A DNA stretch of 6,493 nucleotides from Paracoccus sp. (in: a-proteobacteria) (GTDB lineage: Bacteria; Pseudomonadota; Alphaproteobacteria; Rhodobacterales; Rhodobacteraceae). The notes under the pieces were generated by a model that saw only the letters and a program-made list of their open reading frames with translations, ran no database searches and had not been told where the DNA came from. Shown one piece after another: positions 1 to 6,493 of the stretch. Within the stretch, counting starts at the first letter, position 1; the number at the start of each line of letters is the position of its first letter. Position numbers and translations under genes: made by a program. Where the stretch lies: the NCBI GenBank assembly GCA_018056045.1, contig JAGPGI010000160.1, positions 1 through 6,493 on the forward strand. Reading direction: 5' to 3'.

Positions 1-7
1 GCCCGGA

Positions 8-1288
8 TCACTCGGGCTTGCGCGGATGCTTGACCGACCACCACAGCTTCTTGTTGGTCAGGTAAAGCAGCGCCGCCAGCACGATCAGGAAGATCACCGA
101 GGCGAAGCCGACCTGCTTGCGGTCCATCATCTTCGGCTCGGCCGTCCACATCAGGAAGGCGGCGACGTCCTTGGCCATCTGGTCGACCGTGGCCGGGGTG
201 CCGTCCTCATAGGTGACCTGATCGTCGGTCAACGGCTGCGGCATCTGGATCCAGTTACCGGCAAAGGCCGCGTTGTGATAGAAGGTGCTGCCCGCCTCTT
301 CCTTGGTCTCGCCGTCATAGCCGGTCAGGATGGCGTGGATATATTCCGGGCCACCCGTGCCGTTGAACAGCTGCGACACACCCGTGCCATAAGGCCCGTG
401 GAAGGCGGCGCGCGCCTTGGCCATCAGCGACAGGTCCGGACCCATGCCCTCGCCCGAGACGGTCGGGAAATGGTCGGTGGGAACGCGCGGACGGTCCTCG
501 CCGCTTTCGGCATCGGTGATGTCGAACTGTGCGGCATAGGCGCGGACCTGATCCTCGGGCAGCTCGGGGCCACCGGCATCGCCCAGCGTGCGCAGCGGGA
601 CATAGCGCAGACCGTGGCAGCTGGCGCAGACCTCGGTATAGACCTGCAGACCGCGCTGAAGCTGGAACTGGTCATAGGTGCCGAACGGGCCTTCGAAGCT
701 GAAGGCGACGTCCTCGATATGCGCGGCCTCGTGGCTGGCGGCCGGGGCCTCGCCCTCGGCGGCATGCGCGTCGGGGGCGGGTTCCTCGACTGCGGGCTCG
801 ACCGTGGCGCTGGCCGCCTGTTCGTCCGTGGCCTCGGCGGGGGCTTCGGCAGCCGGCTCGGCAGCGGGTTCAGCCGCAGCTTCGACCGGAGCCTGGGCAG
901 CGGGCTCCGCCGCCGGTTCCGCAGCAGCCTCGGCGGCAGGGGCCGCATCGGCCGGCGCGGCGTCCGCAGCCGGTTCAGCAGCCGGAGCTTCGGCGGGTGC
1001 TTCCGCAGCCGGTTCAGCGGCCGGCTGTTCCGCCGGAGCTTCGGCAGCCGGGGCGGCCTCGGCCGGAGCCTCGGCAGGGGCTGCGGCTGCAGCCTCCGCA
1101 GGAGCCTCGGTCGTGGCTTCGGCAGCCGGTGCCGCCGCTTCGGCCGCGGGGGCGGCCGTCGCGTTGTCCTGATAGCTCGAGCCGGTCGGAGCAGTCGTGC
1201 CGGTGCTGGCGTCCTGCGCGATCGCGCCCCCTGCCAATGCAACCGTCAGGGCCGCAATAGCCGTGAGCGATGCGTTTCTCATGGTCAT
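8..1288 (-). CDS. petC: Cytochrome c1, heme-binding subunit of the bc1 complex
   Basis: This is the membrane-anchored c-type cytochrome that passes electrons from the Rieske protein to soluble or membrane-bound cytochrome c on the periplasmic side. The 426-residue product has a Sec signal peptide (residues 1-24, likely cleaved in AIA|QDAS). An Ala/Pro/Glu-rich acidic segment follows (about 26-190), then the cytochrome c1 domain with heme site CASCH at 221-225. The probable axial Met is M349 in the NWIQMPQPL stretch, and a C-terminal transmembrane anchor lies at about 392-411. The two heme cysteines are the only cysteines, so there is no extra disulfide. It is last in petABC, starting 12 nt after the petB stop. 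The SD AAGGAGAGG overlaps that TAA and lies 5 nt before the chosen ATG; a second ATG two codons on (1282) is less well spaced. The gene is also known as fbcC. The acidic insert matches what is known of Paracoccus c1 and makes the protein much longer than mitochondrial c1. Confidence 0.97.
   Translation of the reverse strand: MTMRNASLTAIAALTVALAGGAIAQDASTGTTAPTGSSYQDNATAAPAAEAAAPAAEATTEAPAEAAAAAPAEAPAEAAPAAEAPAEQPAAEPAAEAPAEAPAAEPAADAAPADAAPAAEAAAEPAAEPAAQAPVEAAAEPAAEPAAEAPAEATDEQAASATVEPAVEEPAPDAHAAEGEAPAASHEAAHIEDVAFSFEGPFGTYDQFQLQRGLQVYTEVCASCHGLRYVPLRTLGDAGGPELPEDQVRAYAAQFDITDAESGEDRPRVPTDHFPTVSGEGMGPDLSLMAKARAAFHGPYGTGVSQLFNGTGGPEYIHAILTGYDGETKEEAGSTFYHNAAFAGNWIQMPQPLTDDQVTYEDGTPATVDQMAKDVAAFLMWTAEPKMMDRKQVGFASVIFLIVLAALLYLTNKKLWWSVKHPRKPE
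719..1213 (-). repeat. Low-complexity Ala/Pro/Glu coding repeats within petC
   Basis: This segment encodes residues 26-190 of cytochrome c1. Residues 41-160 contain 65 Ala out of 120, in degenerate units such as AEPAAEPA and EAPAEA. I count 33 Asp/Glu and no Lys or Arg in residues 26-190. At DNA level there are exact in-frame direct repeats: a 17-nt unit at 963-979 recurs at 1002-1018 (offset 39 nt, 13 codons), and a 14-nt unit at 981-994 recurs at 1032-1045 (offset 51 nt, 17 codons). Both offsets are multiples of three, as expected if the domain grows and shrinks by slippage or unequal recombination under selection for frame. Confidence 0.9.
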
Positions 1289-1300
1289 TGTTGCCTCTCC

Positions 1301-3203
<1,903 letters not shown>

Positions 3204-3210
3204 GGGTTTG

Positions 3211-3216
3211 CTCTCC
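3211..3216 (-). promoter_or_regulatory. Ribosome-binding site deciding the petA GTG start
   Basis: The minus strand reads GGAGAG here, 7 nt before the GTG at 3203. It overlaps the alternative ATG start codon at 3216-3218, so a ribosome bound at this site would cover the ATG and start at the GTG. This is inferred from sequence and spacing only. Confidence 0.6.
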
Positions 3217-3222
3217 ATTCTT

Positions 3223-3237
3223 GCCCCTTCGCGGGGC
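3223..3237 (-). promoter_or_regulatory. Small hairpin in the petA leader
   Basis: The transcript would read GCCCC-GCGAA-GGGGC, a perfect 5-bp GC stem with a 5-nt loop. Its 3' arm holds the AAGGGG that would otherwise be the Shine-Dalgarno for the ATG at 3218, 5 nt away. It could block that start, or could be incidental in GC-rich DNA. Confidence 0.35.
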
Positions 3238-3273
3238 GATACGACCGAACGGGCCGTGACAAAGCACAGCCCT

Positions 3274-3283
3274 CGCCTAGGCG
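3274..3283. repeat. Perfect 10-bp palindrome upstream of petA
   Basis: The sequence CGCCTAGGCG is its own reverse complement. It contains CTAG, a tetranucleotide scarce in many bacterial genomes, and a second CTAG lies at 3287-3290. The position, about 70-80 nt before the petA start, would suit an operator, but I recognise no regulator for it. Confidence 0.3.
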
Positions 3284-3397
3284 GTTCTAGCGATCAAATT
3301 CCTGTCAGTCCAGAAGGCCAGACCAGGGGAAGTGCCGCAAAACGACGCAGGTGTGGGATTTTGGCTGTCCGCACGCGGCCCGAAACCTGCGGTTGCG

Positions 3398-4183
3398 TCA
3401 CAGCAGGCCTTCGCTGCGAAAGCTCAGCTCGCGCGACTTGCCGATGATCAGGTGGTCATGGACCGTGATTCCCATGACTTCGCCTGCCGCGACGACGCGT
3501 GCGGTCATCGAGATATCGGCCTGCGAGGGGGTCGGATCGCCCGAGGGATGGTTATGGACCATGATCAGGGCGCTGGCCGTCAACTCCAGCGCGCGGCGCA
3601 TGATCTCGCGCGGATAGACCGGGACGTGATCGACGGTGCCGCGGGCCTGTTCCTCATCCGCGATCAGCACATTCTTGCGGTCGAGATAGAGGATGCGGAA
3701 CTGCTCGATCTCGCGATGGGCCATGGCGGTGTGGCAATAATCCAGCAGCGCGTCCCAACTGGTCAGGACCGGGCGATGCATGACGCGCGAGCGTGCCAGC
3801 CGCTGCGCCGCGGCCTCGACGATCTTGAATTCCTGCACCACGGCAGGGCCGACACCCGGCACCTCGGCCAGCCGGGCGGGCGGGGCCGAAAGCACGCGGT
3901 TGAAATCGCCGAAATGGTCCAGCAGACGCCGGGCAAGGGGTTTGACGTCCTGACGTGGAATGGCGCGAAACAGCACCAGTTCCAGCAATTCGTAATCGGG
4001 CAGGGCATCGGCCCCGCCCTGCATGAAGCGTTCGCGCAGCCGGGCGCGGTGATCGGCCAGATAGCTGGGCGATTTTTCGCCGCGTCCCGGCAGGCCGGCC
4101 CCTGGCAAGGGGGCCTCATCCTCGGCCGGGGCTGTGAGGAACAGCGGCAACGGTGCTTCGTGAAAGGCGCGATTCGATCCCAT
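3398..4183 (-). CDS. radC: RadC family protein (UPF0758), JAB/MPN domain
   Basis: The 261-residue product has the layout of RadC. A variable N-terminal tail (1-40) is followed by the [10 protein letters not shown] segment, a helix-hairpin-helix motif ([12 protein letters not shown], 105-116) and a C-terminal JAB/MPN metalloprotease-like domain. That domain carries the metal motif H210-x-H212-P-S-G-D and D223, preceded by the conserved RGT...YPRE stretch (181-193). The zinc-site residues are intact, so the domain could bind metal. The biological role is unsettled: the original link of radC to DNA repair in E. coli was withdrawn, so the name is only a family label. The ATG at 4183 has no good Shine-Dalgarno (GATTGCGGGC precedes it), and I see no better in-frame start upstream. 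The 61-nt gap to dnaJ holds a terminator-like hairpin, and the gap of about 194 nt before petA suggests it is not part of the bc1 operon. Confidence 0.93.
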   Translation of the reverse strand: MGSNRAFHEAPLPLFLTAPAEDEAPLPGAGLPGRGEKSPSYLADHRARLRERFMQGGADALPDYELLELVLFRAIPRQDVKPLARRLLDHFGDFNRVLSAPPARLAEVPGVGPAVVQEFKIVEAAAQRLARSRVMHRPVLTSWDALLDYCHTAMAHREIEQFRILYLDRKNVLIADEEQARGTVDHVPVYPREIMRRALELTASALIMVHNHPSGDPTPSQADISMTARVVAAGEVMGITVHDHLIIGKSRELSFRSEGLL

Positions 4184-4221
4184 GCCCGCAATCTGGCACG
4201 GGATTGGTGAAGAAAGGCTTA

Positions 4222-4245
4222 ACGCCGCAGGAGCGATGCGGGCGT
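4222..4245 (-). terminator. Candidate terminator after dnaJ
   Basis: The transcript folds as ACGC-(C)-CGCA, loop TCGCTCC, then TGCG-GCGT: 8 bp with one bulged C. The stem begins at the last base of the dnaJ stop codon. The tract after it (TTAAGCCTTTCTT) is U-rich but interrupted, so termination may be partial. It would close the dnaK-dnaJ unit and limit read-through into radC. Confidence 0.5.
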
Positions 4246-5414
4246 CAGCCCTTCATCTCGTCCCAGAAGTCCTTGATCTTCTGGAAGAAGCCCTGCGTTT
4301 GCGGGCTGTTGTCGGCCTTGATGGTCTCGAATTCGCGCAGCAGGTCCTTTTGCCGCGAGGTCAGGTTGACCGGGGTTTCGACCGAAAGCTCGATCAGCAT
4401 GTCGCCGGCTTCGCCATTCAGGCCGGGGCCGTGGCGCAGGGGCGGCATGCCCTTGCCGCGCAGGCGCAACTGCTTGCCCGATTGCGTCCCGGCCGGAACC
4501 TTGACGCGCGAGCGGCCGCCGTCGATCGTCGGCACCTCGATCTCGCCGCCAAGGGCTGCGGTGGCCATGCTGACCGGCACCTGACAGGCCAGCATCCTGC
4601 CGTCGCGGATGAAGATCGCGTGCTCCTTGACCTCGATGAAGATGTAAAGATCGCCCGCCGGGCCGCCGCGCATGCCGGCTTCGCCCTCGCCGGCCAGACG
4701 GATGCGGGTGCCGGTCTCGACCCCTGCCGGGATGCTGACCGAGCGCGCGCGCTCTTTTTCGATGCGGCCGGCGCCGCGGCATTCCGTGCAGGGGTTCTTG
4801 ACGATCTGGCCCTGACCGTTGCAGGTCGGGCAGGTGCGCTCGACGGTGAAAAATCCCTGCGTTGCCCGCACTTTGCCCATGCCCGAACAGGTCGGGCAGG
4901 TGGCCGGCTCCACCGCGCCCTCGGCTCCGGTGCCGTTGCAGGCGCCGCAGGCGACCGAACCGGGCACGTTGATGGTCTTTTGCACGCCATTATAGGCGTC
5001 CTCCAGCGAGACGCGCAGGTTGTAGCGCAGGTCCTGACCGCGGCTGGCGCGCGAGCGTCCGCCACCGGCGCCGCCCTGACGCCGCCCCATCATGTCGCCG
5101 AAAAGATCCTCGAACACATCGGCAAAGGCCGAGCCGAAATCGCCCTGGCCACCGCGCCCGAAGCCGCCAAAGCCGCCGCCACCGCCGTTTTCAAAGGCGG
5201 CATGGCCGAAGCGGTCATAGGCGGCCTTTTTCTGGTCGTCCTTGAGGCATTCGTAAGCCTCGTTCACTTCCTTGAACTCGGCCTCCGAGACCTTGCAGTC
5301 CTTGTTGCGGTCGGGGTGAAGCTGCTTGGCCTTGCTGCGATAGGCCTTCTTGATCTCGTCGGCCGATGCGCCGCGTGCAACGCCCAGCACATCGTAATAA
5401 TCACGTTTCGCCAT
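4245..5414 (-). CDS. dnaJ: Chaperone DnaJ (Hsp40), type I co-chaperone of DnaK
   Basis: DnaJ delivers unfolded clients to DnaK in the cytoplasm and stimulates its ATPase. The 389-residue product is full length for a type I Hsp40. It has a J domain (1-70) with HPD at 33-35, a Gly/Phe-rich linker (about 76-119), and a zinc domain of four CxxCxGxG repeats starting at C156, C173, C195 and C209, all complete. The C-terminal substrate-binding barrels follow. I chose the ATG at 5414, which gives the standard [11 protein letters not shown] start. An in-frame TTG at 5438 would add eight residues foreign to the family. The chosen ATG has only a weak ribosome site; an AAGGA lies 16 nt upstream, too far for normal use. 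It lies 80 nt downstream of dnaK, with a strong hairpin between, and is probably co-transcribed with it. Confidence 0.97.
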   Translation of the reverse strand: MAKRDYYDVLGVARGASADEIKKAYRSKAKQLHPDRNKDCKVSEAEFKEVNEAYECLKDDQKKAAYDRFGHAAFENGGGGGFGGFGRGGQGDFGSAFADVFEDLFGDMMGRRQGGAGGGRSRASRGQDLRYNLRVSLEDAYNGVQKTINVPGSVACGACNGTGAEGAVEPATCPTCSGMGKVRATQGFFTVERTCPTCNGQGQIVKNPCTECRGAGRIEKERARSVSIPAGVETGTRIRLAGEGEAGMRGGPAGDLYIFIEVKEHAIFIRDGRMLACQVPVSMATAALGGEIEVPTIDGGRSRVKVPAGTQSGKQLRLRGKGMPPLRHGPGLNGEAGDMLIELSVETPVNLTSRQKDLLREFETIKADNSPQTQGFFQKIKDFWDEMKG

Positions 5415-5443
5415 GTCGGTCGCGTCCGGGTCCTTCAAGTAAT

Positions 5444-5476
5444 GGCCGGCCCGTGCGGATTCGCACCGGGCCGGCC
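5444..5476 (-). repeat. Strong hairpin between dnaK and dnaJ
   Basis: The arms GGCCGGCCCG (5444-5453) and CGGGCCGGCC (5467-5476) are perfect reverse complements. The stem continues with TGCG/CGCA (5454-5457 and 5462-5465) past one bulged base at 5466, closing on a 4-nt loop. That makes 14 bp, nearly all G-C. No U-run follows on the minus strand (ATTACTTG), so it does not look like a standard intrinsic terminator. A 3'-end stabiliser or attenuator that sets the dnaK:dnaJ ratio fits better, by inference. Confidence 0.75.
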
Positions 5477-5494
5477 GACAGCTTTACACGGCGC

Positions 5495-6493
5495 TTACTT
5501 GCGCTTGTCTTCGCCGAGATCCTCGAAATCGGCATCGACGATCTCGTCATCGACATCGCGAGGGCCGGCTTCGGTGTCGGCATCCTTGCTGGCGCCTTCG
5601 GACTGGCTGGCCTTGTAGATGGCCTCGCCCAGCTTCATCGAAGCGTCCATCAGGTTCTGGATGCCGCCCTTGATCTTGCCGGCATCTTCGGACTTGAGGG
5701 AATCCTCCAGCGCGCCGACGGCCAGTTCGATCGCCTCGACGGTCGAGCCATCCACCTTGTCGCCATGCTCTTCCAGCGACTTCTTGGTGGTGTGGATCAG
5801 GCTTTCGGCCTGGTTCTTGGCCTCGACCAGCTCCTTGCGCTTCTTGTCGGCGTCGGCATTGGCCTCGGCGTCCTTGACCATCTGGTTGATCTCGTCATCC
5901 GACAGCCCGCCCGAGGCCTGGATGGTGATCTTCTGCTCCTTGCCGGTGCCCTTGTCCTTGGCGCTGACCGAGACGATGCCGTTGGCGTCGATGTCGAAGG
6001 TCACCTCGATCTGCGGCATGCCGCGCGGCGCCGGGGGAATGTTTTCCAGATTGAACTGGCCCAGCAGCTTGTTGTCCGCGGCCATCTCGCGCTCACCCTG
6101 GAAGACCCGGATGGTCACGGCGTTCTGGTTGTCCTCGGCGGTCGAGAAGATCTGCGACTTCTTGGTCGGGATGGTGGTGTTGCGGTCGATCAGACGGGTG
6201 AACACGCCACCCAGCGTTTCGATGCCCAGGGACAGCGGGGTCACGTCCAGCAGCACCACGTCCTTGACGTCGCCTTGCAGCACGCCGGCCTGAATGGCCG
6301 CACCCAGCGCCACCACCTCGTCGGGGTTCACGCCTTTATGGGGTTCCTTGCCGAAGAAAGCGGTCACTTCCTCGATCACCTTGGGCATGCGGGTCATGCC
6401 GCCGACCAGAACGATCTCGTCGATGTCGCCTTTCGACATGCCGGCATCTTTCAGCGCGTCCTGAACCGGCTTCATCGTGCGCTTGATCAGGTC
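5495..6493 (-). CDS. dnaK: Molecular chaperone DnaK (Hsp70), C-terminal part
   Basis: This is the last 332 codons of DnaK, the ATP-driven Hsp70 that binds hydrophobic peptides and refolds proteins in the cytoplasm. The reading frame runs off the right edge of the window; by comparison with the E. coli protein roughly the first 310 residues are missing. Visible parts, numbered from the window edge, are the end of the nucleotide-binding domain with LVGGMTRMP (29-37) and FFGKEP (46-51), and the interdomain linker VVLLD (79-83). The substrate-binding β domain follows ([29 protein letters not shown]), then the helical lid and an acidic tail ending [13 protein letters not shown]. The stop is TAA at 5495. 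dnaJ follows 80 nt downstream, the usual dnaK-dnaJ order. The heat-shock promoter would be upstream, outside the window. Confidence 0.97.
   Translation of the reverse strand, partial: DLIKRTMKPVQDALKDAGMSKGDIDEIVLVGGMTRMPKVIEEVTAFFGKEPHKGVNPDEVVALGAAIQAGVLQGDVKDVVLLDVTPLSLGIETLGGVFTRLIDRNTTIPTKKSQIFSTAEDNQNAVTIRVFQGEREMAADNKLLGQFNLENIPPAPRGMPQIEVTFDIDANGIVSVSAKDKGTGKEQKITIQASGGLSDDEINQMVKDAEANADADKKRKELVEAKNQAESLIHTTKKSLEEHGDKVDGSTVEAIELAVGALEDSLKSEDAGKIKGGIQNLMDASMKLGEAIYKASQSEGASKDADTEAGPRDVDDEIVDADFEDLGEDKRK

Larger units (their letters stand above)
3204..3397 (-). promoter_or_regulatory. Intergenic region between radC and petA, presumed petABC promoter
   Basis: This is the longest non-coding gap in the window and the only plausible place for a promoter dedicated to petABC. 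I see no strong sigma-70 match. The best candidate is TTGTCA (3257-3262) with TATCGC (3236-3241), spaced 15 bp, a weak -10. CTGACA (3303-3308) has no well-spaced -10 partner. The region also has a 10-bp perfect palindrome (3274-3283) and an imperfect inverted repeat (GACGCAGGT at 3344-3352 against ACCTGCG at 3385-3391) that could fold just after radC but has a loop of about 30 nt. No small ORF stands out. Confidence 0.4.

Noticed and set aside
809..1168. Regularly repeated DNA as a possible CRISPR array
   Set aside because: The repeats are short, degenerate and irregularly spaced, stay in frame with petC and encode its known type of acidic domain. There are no repeat-spacer units.
3344..3391. 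Inverted repeat after radC as an intrinsic terminator
   Set aside because: The arms are only about 7 bp, the loop is about 30 nt, and the following CGTTTTGC has only four T. I kept it as a note in the intergenic entry, not as a terminator.
3332..4210. Plus-strand open frame of 292 codons opposite radC
   Set aside because: radC on the other strand carries intact HhH and JAB motifs. The antisense product has no domain and no ribosome site that I can see.
5415..5438. Upstream TTG start for dnaJ
   Set aside because: It would add eight residues before the conserved MAKRDYY start, and TTG is a poor start codon.
4182..5618. Plus-strand open frame of 478 codons opposite dnaJ and the dnaK end
   Set aside because: It is antisense to dnaJ, which has all its family motifs, and the product resembles no family. 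It is a by-product of the GC-rich third-codon bias.

Overview
The window reads as chromosomal DNA of an alphaproteobacterium of the Rhodobacterales, most likely Paracoccus or a close relative. The reasons are the high GC content, the compact three-gene bc1 operon in the order Rieske – cytochrome b – cytochrome c1, a 440-residue cytochrome b with Paracoccus-like sequence, and above all the long Ala/Pro/Glu-rich acidic extension on cytochrome c1. That extension is a known hallmark of Paracoccus denitrificans. The genus call rests on remembered family sequences, not on a search.

All six genes lie on the minus strand, so they are read from the right edge to the left. The right edge holds the last 332 codons of dnaK (its start lies outside the window). 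An 80-nt gap with a strong GC-rich hairpin follows, then dnaJ. A 61-nt gap with a terminator-like hairpin leads to radC, an HhH plus JAB/MPN-type protein. After radC comes the largest non-coding gap, about 194 nt, which should hold the promoter of the bc1 operon. The tightly packed petA-petB-petC (fbcFBC) operon then runs to within 7 nt of the left edge. No gene-free stretch exceeds 300 nt.

Functionally there are two blocks. DnaK and DnaJ form the Hsp70/Hsp40 folding machine of the cytoplasm. PetA, PetB and PetC are the three catalytic subunits of the cytochrome bc1 complex (ubiquinol:cytochrome c oxidoreductase) in the cytoplasmic membrane, and all heme and Fe-S ligands are present. Within petABC each Shine-Dalgarno sequence overlaps or abuts the preceding stop codon (spacers of 10 and 12 nt), which suggests coupled translation. 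radC between the blocks has no clear functional tie to either.

I found no mobile element, CRISPR array, tRNA, rRNA or unknown gene cassette. This is a conserved housekeeping region, and I see no evidence of an undescribed system. The points worth a second look are the cytochrome c1 acidic domain with its in-frame DNA repeats, the dnaK-dnaJ hairpin, and the petA start, where an internal GTG is better supported than the upstream ATG.
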